Shown: positions 1 to 11,166, numbered from the stretch's first letter. The stretch is 64,000 bases of DNA from Atriophallophorus winterbourni (GCA_013407085.1 JACCGJ010001996.1:124001-188000), one strand, 5' to 3'. A program made the numbers and translations. The notes: generated by a model from the letters alone, not told the origin.

Positions 1-610
1 ACAGCAGATCATGACTTCAAGCAGTGGCGTTACATTGTGTCTTTGCTTAATATTTCCAACGTTGTGATCACTGACACTTTCCGGGTGCCTTTTTCAATAG
101 ACTATAAAGGAGACGGACCGAAACCTCTCAGGATTACCTTTTTAACTAGCGACATGGCTGAATTTGTCAAGTCCGAATGGAAAAAAGCGAAACGTGCTTT
201 ACCGAAAGACATTAGACTTTGTCCACCGAGACCAAGTACCATGAGTGAGACACATTCGCGGCTGGGGGCGGTAGACGGCAGCGTTCCCACCGAAACGGAA
301 GCAATCAATACATCAAAAAACGTAGTGGGTCCGGCTCAAACCGAGTCGGACCGAGTACATCATGGTCCGGCTCTCAGGGGGTCGGACATACAAACATCAT
401 CCGCATAGGCTCGCTACACACGAAAACCAATGTTAAATGCCTATACACAAATGCACAGTGCTTGCGGAACAAAATCGCCGAATTGTCTCACTTTAACGCT
501 CAGTTTTCTGCTGACATCATTGCTGTTACCGAAACATGGTTTTACGATCGGGTGAACGATTGCGAGCTGACACTTCCCAACATGATCCTACTTCGACGAG
601 ACCGTTCAAG
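1..610 (+). mobile_element. CR1-like LINE fragment (ORF1 end and endonuclease start)
   Basis: The frame at 37-408 looks like an ORF1 C-terminus (VKSEWKKAKRALPKDIRL, then a low-complexity tail). From about 420 another frame reads TNAQCLRNKIAELS followed by SADIIAVTETWFYD, the first motifs of an apurinic-type endonuclease of the exonuclease-endonuclease-phosphatase fold used by CR1/jockey LINEs. The element runs into the assembly gap, so its reverse transcriptase is not seen. Confidence 0.75.
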
Positions 611-1610
611 NNNNNNNNNNNNNNNNNNNNNNNNNNNNNNNNNNNNNNNNNNNNNNNNNNNNNNNNNNNNNNNNNNNNNNNNNNNNNNNNNNNNNNNNNN
701 NNNNNNNNNNNNNNNNNNNNNNNNNNNNNNNNNNNNNNNNNNNNNNNNNNNNNNNNNNNNNNNNNNNNNNNNNNNNNNNNNNNNNNNNNNNNNNNNNNNN
801 NNNNNNNNNNNNNNNNNNNNNNNNNNNNNNNNNNNNNNNNNNNNNNNNNNNNNNNNNNNNNNNNNNNNNNNNNNNNNNNNNNNNNNNNNNNNNNNNNNNN
901 NNNNNNNNNNNNNNNNNNNNNNNNNNNNNNNNNNNNNNNNNNNNNNNNNNNNNNNNNNNNNNNNNNNNNNNNNNNNNNNNNNNNNNNNNNNNNNNNNNNN
1001 NNNNNNNNNNNNNNNNNNNNNNNNNNNNNNNNNNNNNNNNNNNNNNNNNNNNNNNNNNNNNNNNNNNNNNNNNNNNNNNNNNNNNNNNNNNNNNNNNNNN
1101 NNNNNNNNNNNNNNNNNNNNNNNNNNNNNNNNNNNNNNNNNNNNNNNNNNNNNNNNNNNNNNNNNNNNNNNNNNNNNNNNNNNNNNNNNNNNNNNNNNNN
1201 NNNNNNNNNNNNNNNNNNNNNNNNNNNNNNNNNNNNNNNNNNNNNNNNNNNNNNNNNNNNNNNNNNNNNNNNNNNNNNNNNNNNNNNNNNNNNNNNNNNN
1301 NNNNNNNNNNNNNNNNNNNNNNNNNNNNNNNNNNNNNNNNNNNNNNNNNNNNNNNNNNNNNNNNNNNNNNNNNNNNNNNNNNNNNNNNNNNNNNNNNNNN
1401 NNNNNNNNNNNNNNNNNNNNNNNNNNNNNNNNNNNNNNNNNNNNNNNNNNNNNNNNNNNNNNNNNNNNNNNNNNNNNNNNNNNNNNNNNNNNNNNNNNNN
1501 NNNNNNNNNNNNNNNNNNNNNNNNNNNNNNNNNNNNNNNNNNNNNNNNNNNNNNNNNNNNNNNNNNNNNNNNNNNNNNNNNNNNNNNNNNNNNNNNNNNN
1601 NNNNNNNNNN
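611..1610. other. assembly gap (1000 N)
   Basis: Exactly 1000 unknown bases, the usual arbitrary size for a scaffold gap. The left side is LINE sequence and the right side is one copy of a duplicated segment. Open frames across it are artefacts. Confidence 0.99.
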
Positions 1611-1855
1611 TGCGATATGAACGAATGAACTAAGGACAAAAATTCCACGGTTTTTACACATCAACACCTCGTCGATTGATAACGATCGTGAAAAATGATC
1701 AATCGTAGCAAACTGCTGGCTCATATTCTGGAGAAGTATGAGAGCTATCCCCAGATGTGCCGGAGCTCAAAAACTTAAACGCAAATGCATAATCGCTCTA
1801 GATGTGATTTTTAAGTGAGTTTGTAAAAGACAACAACAGCTAGATGGCTAGGATG
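1611..1855 (+). repeat. 245-bp duplicated segment, copy 1
   Basis: Nearly identical to 6163-6407 in the same orientation; its left boundary is hidden by the gap. Both copies keep a short open frame on the plus strand starting MINRSKLLAHILEKYESYPQ (here from 1698), with a silent CAT/CAC difference at the ninth codon. I do not recognise the peptide. Confidence 0.85.
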
Positions 1856-1856
1856 G

Positions 1857-2440
1857 TGAAAAGATTTATCGATCGAGCTGTGTGGTAAATGTGTTTGCGC
1901 GAGACAGCGAAGTGGAGACCGAAGCGGATTAAAAGTTGCTGGAAGTGTTAGTGAATAATCTCGCAATAGGAAAGATGGATAACGAAATTCGTCGTAGCTC
2001 CTTGAGATTGGATCCGATTTTCCGGTCCAATGTGTCAAGCAAAGTGGGAAAACGAGCTATTTCGAATGGCGGCAAAGTCAATCCAATATTCAGTGTTGCA
2101 CACGAACTTGCCCGTGTAGGTCTAGTTGGTTCAAAATGTAGAAAAATTGATTTTTCTAAAGTTGCTTGTTTTGTATTCGGAAATGATATGTTCACAATGC
2201 TTGCGTTAAAAGGAATCCAAAAAGGTGTACTTTATCCAGATAGGATGAGATGGGAGTGAAGTAGATACAAAATTTTCCCGAATACCCTTTTGAGTAGATT
2301 GAGGACACGTGTAGCTTTGCAAAGGCAGTTTGCTTGAAGTGAGATTTTTAGAATGTAGCGTATCCAGAACCAAAAATATTATTCATCAATGTGATTTTCA
2401 AGGACATTTAAACATATACGGTATTTGAAATCTACTCGAT
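1857..2440. other. unassigned stretch between duplicated segment and RT fragment
   Basis: A 107-codon plus-strand frame occupies 1936-2259 but shows no family signature and no splice context that I can support. Nothing else is recognised. Confidence 0.4.
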
Positions 2441-2860
2441 TCCCCACAGGCCTGCATTTGTTGAAGTTAAATGGCAGGCGCATCTTTAACGGCCATTTGT
2501 GAAGCGTATCAAGATCTTTATGTAATAGCAGACAGTCTATGGCTATGGATGTAACTCAATATCATTATGTCGCCGGCAAATAACGAAATGTTACACTGAA
2601 CAAGTTCCGATATTTCATTGACATAAACCAGAAAGAGGTTCGGACCCGGGACTGAACCTTGTGGAACTCCGCCGTTTGCTGCGATTGGTTTTGATAAACA
2701 TGTAGAAGCGTACCTGGGTAGTGCGATGTGTTAGATAGTTATTTAGCCAATTCGAAAACTTTGCAGTGATACCAAGCCACTCAAGCCTCTGCAGTAGTAG
2801 GGTAATGTCAAGGCGATCAAATTCTATTTTGAATTGCCCCTTTATCTATCTTTGTGTCCA
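2440..2860 (-). mobile_element. decayed LINE reverse transcriptase fragment
   Basis: On the minus strand the frame reads VPQGSVPGPNLFLVYVNEIS, a CR1/jockey RT block, then LFAGDIM where an active enzyme has FADD. Both the catalytic loss and frame breaks show decay. The start side resembles a LGITAKFSNWLNNYLTHRT-type RT block. Confidence 0.75.
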
Positions 2861-2872
2861 ATAATGCAGCAG

Positions 2873-2960
2873 ATTATATATATATATATATAATATATAT
2901 AGATATATCTATATATAAATTATATATATGGTATTGATTTCACAGACAAATATATAAAAT
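2873..2960. repeat. (TA)n-rich low-complexity tract
   Basis: Imperfect TA dinucleotide repeats with short GATA and AAAT interruptions, between the RT fragment and the PIG-N-like exon. Confidence 0.9.
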
Positions 2961-3032
2961 ATATACAAATGTCGACTTTATCAATTCCGAGTTATTAATT
3001 AATTACTTATGAATGTTGTTTAGAATATACCG

Positions 3033-3308
3033 TTGTAAATCGTACCTGAGAAAGGGAGTATTTTCCATTGTGTTGGTAAATAAAACGTCAGCTCGCAATC
3101 CATCAATTACAATGAGCACTACATGTGTCGCCGGTGGATACAGGTCGTTTGCAAAAGGCTCCAAGTCAGGCTCGATGGATGAGATGAAATAAATTCCGAA
3201 TATAGATAAAAACAAAATTGTGTAAACGGTTAGCAAGATAATGCACGGTATCATGAACTTTATCCGTTTCATCGCCATTTGCGGTATGTATGGGTGATAG
3301 ATCGGCAT
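3033..3308 (-). CDS. PIG-N-like first exon of a tandem paralogue (partial gene)
   Basis: This open frame encodes an N-terminal hydrophobic anchor followed by THVVLIVIDGLRADVLFTNT and MENTPFLR, the PIG-N first-exon pattern. It breaks at CTCAG/GTACGA in phase 2, exactly where exon 1 of the complete PIGN gene breaks (ATACG/GTAATC). The metal loop here is the canonical DGLRAD. Overall similarity to the other exon is modest, roughly one third to two fifths by eye, so this is an old duplicate. An in-frame TAG lies 5' of the first Met. The alignment favours the internal start MKRIKF over the first Met. The remaining exons are not visible in 1-3000; they may lie in the gap or beyond the left edge. 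It could be a live gene or an orphan exon. Confidence 0.8.
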
Positions 3309-3439
3309 GCTACGTTTTGAACCGTGTTTATGCAGTATCGATATTAGCTAAGTTGTACATTTCAAATGCCCGCAGTTAGAATCACAAGACTTGACCTGTT
3401 TAATACAACTCTATTTGTACAAAAAAGTGTAGCACAAAT

Positions 3440-4297
3440 GTTGGACACACAACCACACGGTATAAACGAGAATAGCTATTGGCTATCGATCTATCGACAA
3501 ATCAAGCTGACCACTCATAGATTTATTCATAGATGATATGCGGGTAAAAAGCTATGCTTTGCAAGACTCACAAAAATGTACATCGAGTCGGATGGTAAAA
3601 AATACCAAAATATTGTTAGAGATTATTGTCTAACGTGAAAAACATACTTGTCCATGTGGACATCTAGTGATTTCTTGAAAACGTCAATGGTTCCAGATTG
3701 TACAACGTGAGTAGGTAAACTGTTCCACAATTGCACATTTTGAACGGAAAATGCATATTTGTGACAGTTCAACCTTCTATGCTGTTGGTAAAGTTTAGAT
3801 TGGTGACCACGCAGATGTGTGTTATGAGAAAGATAAAACAAACGACTGCAATGATGATTTGTTTGATTAAGCACAGTTCAAACGAATATTAGTGCTCCTC
3901 GTTTCCGTCTGTATTGAGGCGAATGCAAATTCATTATTTTGAGTCTCATTTCGTATGGATAATTAGAAATTCCCAGGTCGAGTTTTGTCGCTCTGCATTA
4001 TGCAGTTTACAATAGCTGAGTATCTAGCAATCGATTGGAATATGTTTGGGACCGATCGTGTATTCATAATGCAAGGAAATTTGAGTGCAATCAGTTTGAG
4101 TTGTTTTTGGGTAACGTTTCACTTCTGACACAGAAGCTTCGTCAGATCAAGGGTGATAGTCAGGACAGGGAACATGATTAAGTAACAGTCAGCCCACCAG
4201 TACTTATTTGAACTTACCGCTAAACAGCCTATTGTACGCCTACATTTCTTTGCATTATGAATACACGATCGGTCCCAAACATATTCCAATCGATTGG
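3440..4297 (-). mobile_element. composite LINE tail plus F1 hammerhead repeat (inverted copy of 24.2-25.3 kb)
   Basis: Minus-strand copy of the composite unit at 24225-25320. The block 3623-3874 encodes a LINE ORF2 C-terminus ([20 protein letters not shown], then NVQLWNSLPTHV). The block 4027-4235 is the F1 repeat with a hammerhead-like motif. At about 4243 the orientation flips and an F1 tail in plus orientation runs to 4297, with the shared motif GATCGGTCCCAAACATATTC. Confidence 0.8.
4107..4150 (-). ncRNA. F1 hammerhead-like motif, downstream of Penelope-like ORF
   Basis: Core boxes CTGACGA and GAAA flank a stem II of CTTCTG/CAGAAG closed by TGT; GTT follows as the putative cleavage triplet. 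Stem I is degenerate here (TTGAT against ACCCAA). It has the same orientation as the Penelope-like ORF that ends at 4383. Confidence 0.55.
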
Positions 4298-4382
4298 GGG
4301 CTAAGGCTGTTTTTTGAACAAAAACAAATATCTAATTATCTAGTAGGTATAAGGTGAATAAAAACTATTTATTTTCACATCA

Positions 4383-5313
4383 GTTCCGAGCGCCAGATTG
4401 TGGAGATTTCTGCCGCATCCACCTTATTGACTGCCAGTCGACCTGCCTTGGCAATTTCGCCCGCCTCCGCATGTAGGCGTTTGCTATACGGTTTGCTATA
4501 CCGCGTCTCAATATTGCCACATTGTCTAGATCGACGCTGTGGTCTGTATCTAAAACGTGCTCCGCCAAGGCGGAATCACGAATAAGGGATTGATATTCCC
4601 TCGCGCCCTGGGGCTGTCTCCGGACACGCTTTCGGTGTTCTTCGATTCTAGTGTGAATTTCCCTGGAAGTCTGCCCTATGTAAACACCCGCTAGATAAAG
4701 GTGTCTTATCCTTGAGGTGCATCAGAACCGAACGGATAGTTTTCCCTTTCTTATAAGTTACGCGTATGGCTGCCTGGTTCAAGATTCTACGTATCGCTTC
4801 AGATGTGCATTTTACATGACGTATACAAACTGTATCACACCAATTATTCTCCGATTTTTCGGATGGGTATTTTACCTTCATCAATTGGCGTTTTACAAAA
4901 CTTTTTGGATAACTGTGGTCTATGCGCCTTTGGCTCGCTTCACGGTGCGCCAGTTTTCGTTCTCTTTCGTCGCTGCACAGGTGTTCTATCTTATGGAAAA
5001 TAGAACAAGCTATGTAACTGAAGACCTGTCTTGGATAAGCGGAAGTGTATCGTAGTACAGCATCTGTATCGATAGGTTTCCGATAGACAGAAGTTTTTAT
5101 TTTCCCGCCTACTTTTTGTGCAAAACAATCCAAAAGTGGAAATGTGCCTGTGCAGGATTCCACTTCCTTTGTGACAGTAATACATGGATCTATTTTAAAC
5201 AAAGGATCCCATGACGGTATAGAATATTCGATATGAGAACGGACGTAGGTTGAAATAAATTTATCAGTGACCGATAAATGTAAAAATGATGACTGACATA
5301 CGCAATTTAACAC
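4383..5313 (-). mobile_element. Penelope-like element fragment (RT C-terminus and GIY-YIG)
   Basis: The frame 5313-4648 contains GGKIKTSVYRKPIDTDAVLR and YTSAYPRQVFSYIACSIFHK, the conserved end of Penelope-like reverse transcriptases, followed by LKDKTPLSSG. After a frameshift near 4690 the other frame continues GVYIGQTSREIHTRIEEH, the YIG half of a GIY-YIG endonuclease, to a stop at 4383. The segment carrying GIY and the cysteines before it is missing, so the endonuclease is broken. The 5' reverse transcriptase core is absent. The F1 motif lies just downstream in the same orientation. Confidence 0.9.
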
Positions 5314-5339
5314 TTTACCATACCGCTAGTTTTACTTTG

Positions 5340-6160
5340 AAGCACCTTAATTAAACTGCACTATCCCAAAACTGTTCCAACCGATTGTTTTCAAATTTAT
5401 TTTGTGAATATGAAAACTCGATAAGCCCCAAACATTATTCATCATTTTTCCACTTAAATTAAAGTTAGTAATAACAAATCGATAATTAGGCTGGTAGTAC
5501 GTTCGGGGAAATTTACGATAACTGCTCATTCGCATTCTACATAGGAATACACGTATCCCGCGTGAAATAAAGGTCAAAGTTTTCCTACTTTTATTATGTC
5601 GTAGGGTCGGATTAGAGTTCTGAGCTGTATGACGAAGCTCTTTCTATCGATGCCTTTAATATTTTCATACTGTACTCATGACGTGACATGATATCATTCA
5701 ATTGGAACAGCTGGATTTATGTTAACATTGTCGAATGCGTTTCTGGTTTCACACTAACATATGCTGCAGCTGAAGTCGAATCGTGTGGAAGTGACAAAGT
5801 TTACGAATAAAAATCCCAATATGCAGACAGTGCAAGCACAGACACGCAACCCACGACTGGTTTCGTGCTATTATCACTCAACATCTATGGGCAGTAGAAT
5901 CATGATATACATGCCGTAAAACAGAGAAGAAAATGGTGAACAATGTTTAAAATTTAGAGTCTATGCAGCATAAGATGGAAATGCATGTGAATATGTTCAT
6001 CCTATGGCTTTATTTTCATAAATGTATGCGAGTATTCGTACAATCAGCGAATACCCATTCGTCTCTTGAAGTTGTATGTAAAAAGCTTGTTTCACGTTGA
6101 AAATCTCTTCGGATATTTCTCGGTGGAGAGCACAGCTGAGCGGTTCTAACGGCGAAACAT
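5340..6160. other. intergenic stretch with short repeat remnants
   Basis: 5365-5435 resembles the F1 repeat tail (CCAACCGATTG, then ATGAAAACTCGAT). A 3' remnant of an F3 hammerhead (GCACGAAACCAGTCGTGG on the minus strand, without the first core box) sits at about 5844-5870. No gene is seen. Confidence 0.5.
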
Positions 6161-6162
6161 TA

Positions 6163-6407
6163 TGCGATACGAATGAATGAACTAAGGACAAAAATTCTAC
6201 GGTTGGCACACATCAACACCTCGTCGATTGATAGCGCTCGTGAAAAATGATCAATCGTAGCAAACTGCTGGCTCACATTCTGGAGAAGTATGAGAGCTAT
6301 CCCCAGATGTGCCGGAGCTCCAAAAAATTAAACGCAAATGCATAATTGCTCTAGATGTGATTTTTAAGTGAGTTTGTAAAAGACAACAACAGCTAGATGG
6401 CTAGGAT
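6163..6407 (+). repeat. 245-bp duplicated segment, copy 2
   Basis: Direct copy of 1611-1855; similarity stops at GCTAGGATGG on the right. It lies upstream of the PIG-N-like exon at 3033-3308 while copy 1 lies downstream of it. A GTGAGT donor-like site follows the short frame in both copies. Confidence 0.85.
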
Positions 6408-6925
6408 GGAATGCTGCGGACCACTGCAGGTAGCATCTATGTATCTGGCATTATTCTATTCTCCTAGCATTATGCCATATATCACTGGTCAATAAATAGT
6501 CGCGTAGTGGAGCGCCCAGTTGTTCCGACAAGTCTCAAAGAATTTGGCAGTGATTTCACGGAAAGCTGATGATGTACTAGCCAGTTGGTTCACTGTCAGA
6601 GTTGAGTGGATAATTATTTCCCCAAATACCATCATTTGCGAACACGTTTTTGATTCATTAATATGGAATATTTTCCTGAATTGGAAATATGCGTGGGAAA
6701 ACTCACTAAAGCATCACTAGTATCCTCTGAGCACCTAGATATTCATGGCTGGTTTTGATGTGTAAACATTTCAGTCCCTCCTGCCGCTGTCATTTGATAA
6801 TTTATACAACAGATTAGTTTGTAGTTGAAACCGCGTTTAGAAACTTTCGGTGAACAGTATAGTAGTGCCCAAAAAGCGATAGAGAAATTGCGTCCGTACC
6901 AATAAAGCGATAAAGTTGACGCCAT

Positions 6926-8510
6926 TACAAGCCTGACTCCCTCACCAAGCTGCGTAGGTTTGTTGGCATGGTTAACTACTATCGTCGCTTTATCCCAAAG
7001 TGTTCATTGTTATGCCAACCCCTGACGGGCCTACTGAAGCTTGACAAAAAGCAGTTCCGAATGGACGAGTCAGGTAGACAAGCTTTCGAGAAAATCAAGC
7101 AGGAATTCAGCAAGATGGTGTTGCTAGCACACGTCGATCCGCAAAGCACACTCGTAATATCAACAGATGTATCCTCAGTTGCCTTCGGTGTCGTGTTACA
7201 ACAGAGTAAGAATGGCAAATTAGTACCAGTCGCGTTCTTCTCAAAGATGAAACAACCCGCAGAGCAAAAGTATAGCACGTTTGGTCGCGAACTCCTGTTA
7301 GTCTATCTGAGTATTAGACACTTCAATCACTTGTTGGAGGGACGCGAATTCGAGATACTCGCAGATCACAAGCCATTGACCTACGCGTTATCCTCTGCCG
7401 CTGACAAGTACAATCCACGTGAAATACGACAATTGGACTACATCTCGCAGTACACATCGAAAATTAATTATCTCCCCTGATTCAAGAACGAGGTTGCCGA
7501 CGCCTTGTCCAGAACTTCCATTGACACCATCAATGTCAGCCCTACGGTTGATCTGAAAGAACTGGCTTAACTTCAGAACAAGCAGAAAAACTTCCTACAG
7601 AAGTTGTCCAACACCTATTTGAAGATCAAACAACTCCCCTTATACGGAACACGCGAGGCCATAATCTGCGACACAAAGACAGGTAAACCACGACCAGTCG
7701 TTCCCGAAACGTATAGAAGAGTCATATTCGACTCTATTCACAATATGTCGCACCCCGTTGTTCGCGTCACGAAATTTTTAATCGCAGAGCGCTTCGTAAG
7801 GTCATGAATTAACAAGGAAGTGTGGCAGATGGCCAGAGCCCTTTCTCAGTTGTCAAAACGCCAAATTCCAACGCCACATGCGGAGCCTAATCGGAACATT
7901 CGACGAAAATTCCACGCGTTTCAGCCATGTTTATATCGACATCACCGGACCTCTGTCAATAGCAAAAGGCCAACGCCGACGTGTGTAGATCGATACACGC
8001 GTTGGCCGGTAGCTGTATCTATCCAGGACATCAATTCAGAAACGATAGCGAGAACCTATGTCACACACTGGATTGCTAATTACGGCGCACCCGAAATCGT
8101 GACGACAGATCGCGGTGCACAATTCGAATCGAGGCTATTTCAGGACCTCACAAGGCTGCTCGAAACGAAACGAATCCGCACGACAGCTTATCACCCCGCA
8201 GCAAATTGGATGGTTGAACGGATGCACAGACAGTTAAAGGCATCCCTGATGGCTCAACCAGACCCAAGTGACTGAACCGAACACCTACCGCTGGTTCTGC
8301 TAAGCATGCATTCGGTTGCCTACACCGAAGTAGTGGAGATTTCGTTTAGGGGGTCCTGCCCCGAGCCTTTAGCGCGTTGGCTCTACCCACAAAGCAGTGG
8401 AGCGAAAGAGGTTCGCACCTATCGGTGGCCGGCGAAGCGGTTCATACGCCCTTTTCCAGGAAATTTCCGGTTCGGAGCCTGATAACTTCGTTGATTGGCT
8501 GGTAAGTGCA
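6926..8510 (+). mobile_element. Gypsy-type LTR retrotransposon pol fragment (decayed)
   Basis: In order: end of the reverse transcriptase (LRRFVGMVNYYRRFIP at about 6950-7000), RNase H (LVISTDVSSVAFGVVLQQ, then EQKYSTFGRELLLVYLSIRH, at 7140-7330), connection (REIRQLDYISQYTSKI), then integrase remnants (DRYTRWPVAVSIQDINSETI, TDRGAQFES, AYHPAANWMVERMHRQLKA at 7985-8260). In-frame stops near 7478, 7568 and 7805 and a frameshift near 7900 break it. No LTRs, primer-binding site or gag are visible. A degraded integrase C-terminal stretch may extend to about 8510. Confidence 0.9.
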
Positions 8511-9990
8511 GTTTTTGCCTGTGCACCATACAATGTCTTTAAATTGGACAAGGGGCAGTGACTTTTGAAGTGGCGAGTCACATCTGCCATGTCGTAATGT
8601 CATCATTGGATTTTTGTGGCTTTTTATAGAGAGAACGCTTGCCAGGCGAAAACCCACCACACCCCCAGACACCACCGACGAACCTTTCGCTGAGCTCGGA
8701 GAACCGAGCCCACCCAGCTGGCACCACGTGGAAGTATTTCAGCGAGCCAGTCATGAGGATTTCTCGTGATTGTGATTAGTCTATGAGAGATGGGCGTGTT
8801 TCATCAACAGTCATGTGCGTAGCAAACGCTGATGTGTGCTTTGAAGGTGAACGTAAATAATGTGGAGTAGGTTACCATTATGGGCGAATAGTGAGTCAAA
8901 GACATTTGGGATGGAAGCAAGCGCAACGTACTGAATGTTGAATGAAAACATCTTGACTTCGAAAATGTAATAGACTTTCGGACCGGAAAAGCACCTTCAA
9001 ATCACCCAATCTGCTTCGTCTTGCTACATTATTGCAAAATGTTAAAGCCACCTTGTATGAGAGTTAGTAGTATTGTGTCTTCATCGCAAATTTGCATAGC
9101 TATTAAGCAATGGTGGGACTGAACACTTCCATATGCACTAGAGATAATTCAGACAAGCCTTTATTTGGAGCCCAATAAATAAATTATGAAACAATGACAA
9201 TTTCAATGGTTGCATTCTGAGGTATTTTTTCACTCCGTTGTTCAACGTTCATTATTCCTGAACTCACAAACAAGCTACATGTCTAACTAAAATGGTTTAA
9301 TTTATTTTACTCAATGTACCTGTCGTTCATTCCAGTGGTTGCGCGTTCAATCTGCCTTTGCTGTTTTTAGATATTTTCAGGCCAAAGGGCACAAGGCGCA
9401 TAATGTATTTCTCCGGGTTCAATAGCACAATGAAGAAGAGAATGACGTTATTCATGTACACGAATTTTCAGCAATGTAGATGTGATGAGATTTCATCCAA
9501 TACACAAAGTGCAACAGATTAGCAGTAATTTTTCACAATATTGTTCGAATATTAAGGTTAAGCAGACTAAAACAGCGAGAAAATGTGCCAAAGCTCCAAT
9601 TCGACACGCAACATATGTACATAATAACCTGTACCCTATTATGGCAAATAACTGGAAACGAGTAAAGACAATATGAATGACGGTCGCGTAATATGTAATG
9701 AATTTTGTTACAATCTAGTCGAATCAGTGGTGTCTTTCGCTGATTATACGAAGTCGTTAAAATTTACAGAAGACGACTGGCCTCAATGGTTGGCAATGAG
9801 CGAATGAAATCGTTCTCCGTTCAAGGTCAGTTTGCGTGGAATATTGAACAAACCTGCCGTCAGGAAATCTCCAGGTTTAACAACAAAAGTTTGAACTTTG
9901 AAGCCCAATTTTGGAGAAAGTTGGTACGACCAATCACATGTAAAAAAATCATGTCGGTGAGCCTGAAAAAATCTATATTTGCTTGCATTT
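8510..9990. other. intergenic, nothing recognised
   Basis: AT-rich single-copy-looking DNA beyond the PIGN 3' end. Short frames only; no RNA gene, no RT motif and no PIG-N exon could be supported. Confidence 0.5.
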
Positions 9991-10003
9991 ACATCCACAC
10001 ACA

Positions 10004-10041
10004 CCACGACCGTTTTCGGAATGCTTGCAATCATCAGGTAG
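10004..10041 (-). ncRNA. F3 hammerhead-like motif downstream of PIGN
   Basis: Minus strand: stem I CTAC pairs with GTGG (one G-U), core boxes CTGATGA and GAAA, cleavage triplet GTC. Stem II is disturbed compared with the F3 copy at 11613. It lies about 790 nt past the PIGN stop in transcript orientation. Confidence 0.6.
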
Positions 10042-10384
10042 GGGAAGCACGATCAGGATCCACATACATTGAACATGTACAAATAGGTAACTGAGTTTAA
10101 ATTTTGAAACCACTTTTAGATACGTCTGACACGACCGAACTCTTCGATGCTACGCGTAAATGAGGCCGAACCAGTGGATTAAATAAATCCACAGCCCCAG
10201 GTACTTTCATTACACACATAATTCACAACCCACATCCATCAAGTTGCACTCATCCAGGCCTAGAACCGAAGCAGCCTGATACGTTTCTCGGAAAAACTAC
10301 GCTAATGTTAGCTAAATGTCACAGTATTCTTCGGTGCTTGAAACATCGACGACCGACATCGAAAGGGTTTTGATAAAATTGATA

Positions 10385-10520
10385 AACAGTAATACATTGC
10401 GGTGCTCACATCCCCTTCACTTACACATCACAAATAGTTTCTGGCTGTTTGTCGTCATCACGTGGAGACAGTAAGATAAGGTTCAGTCATGCTTGATAAA
10501 CAGTAGTAAGGTCTGACGAC
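10385..10520 (-). repeat. F2 repeat copy with lost hammerhead core
   Basis: Minus-strand match to the F2 family around GTCTCCAC; the first core base is G (GTGATGA) and the stem III side is altered, so it is a dead copy. Confidence 0.6.
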
Positions 10521-10745
10521 TGATCGCTTTCGGATTACATGGTATAGCTCGACTCCCTTAGTGGGTGTTTAGTGATAACATGGTACATGGAAAGCTACTT
10601 TGAGACAGATATTCTATAGGGTTGGTACAAGCAACCGCGGTGTTTAGACATCTTCAAATAGAATCAACGAGCAACTACATTCAGTTGCACGTGAACCCGA
10701 CTACACACGGTGGAGAACACAATATAAGAAAGTTTTTGACAATTG

Positions 10746-10751
10746 TTTATT
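10746..10751 (-). terminator. candidate polyadenylation signal for PIGN
   Basis: The hexamer AATAAA on the minus strand lies 77 nt past the PIGN stop codon in an AT-rich stretch. It is the first such hexamer after the stop. Use of this site is inferred. Confidence 0.55.
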
Positions 10752-10827
10752 AACAAAGTTAAAAAAATCTAAAAATTCATTCAAACTAAAAAACATCCGG
10801 AAAAAAACTGAATCCAGATCAAGAAAA

Positions 10828-11166
10828 TCAGCTGTGTTCGGTGAAAATCCTTGGCCCCGTCAACGGAAAGATCGTGCGAAACCCGATTAACATCGATCGG
10901 CCCAAACGGGCGAACAGAAACGCAGCTAATCCAATTCCCATGGCGATGATGTAGTGGCTGATGCTATTGCCAATGTCTAACCAGCTGCCCTCATCTCGAA
11001 GCCAGGCGAAAAAATGAACCGCGATGAAATTGGATATGACCGTGACCAAACCGGTTTGAACAGTTATCGGGCGTGTGTCATTAGAGAACTGGGGATGATC
11101 GTGGTTATGACTGGTGGCTTGTACAACGGCGTAGATCACCCCAAGGCAGAGCATGGGAATGAGAAC
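10828..11166 (-). CDS. PIGN: PIGN exon 20, terminal (residues 854-965)
   Basis: Starts [16 protein letters not shown] and includes [20 protein letters not shown] then [15 protein letters not shown], matching the last PIG-N helices ([27 protein letters not shown]). It ends after FTEHS at a stop codon at 10828-10830. The acceptor is TCACCTAG. Confidence 0.96.
   Translation of the reverse strand, partial: VLIPMLCLGVIYAVVQATSHNHDHPQFSNDTRPITVQTGLVTVISNFIAVHFFAWLRDEGSWLDIGNSISHYIIAMGIGLAAFLFARLGRSMLIGFRTIFPLTGPRIFTEHS

Noticed and set aside
462..1724. Several frames of 365-388 codons
   Set aside because: They cross the 1000-N gap; only the first 50 residues of the plus-strand frame from 462 are real (endonuclease).
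1936..2259. 107-codon plus-strand frame as a host exon
   Set aside because: Open on both strands, no domain, and no splice sites that I can defend.
4027..4297. Inverted repeats as the ends of a small DNA transposon
   Set aside because: The inverted block is an orientation flip inside F1 repeats, which fits Penelope-type terminal repeats better; no transposase or clean target duplication is visible.
9786..10094. 102-codon plus-strand frame as a gene
   Set aside because: It overlaps an F3 repeat on the other strand and has no family signature.
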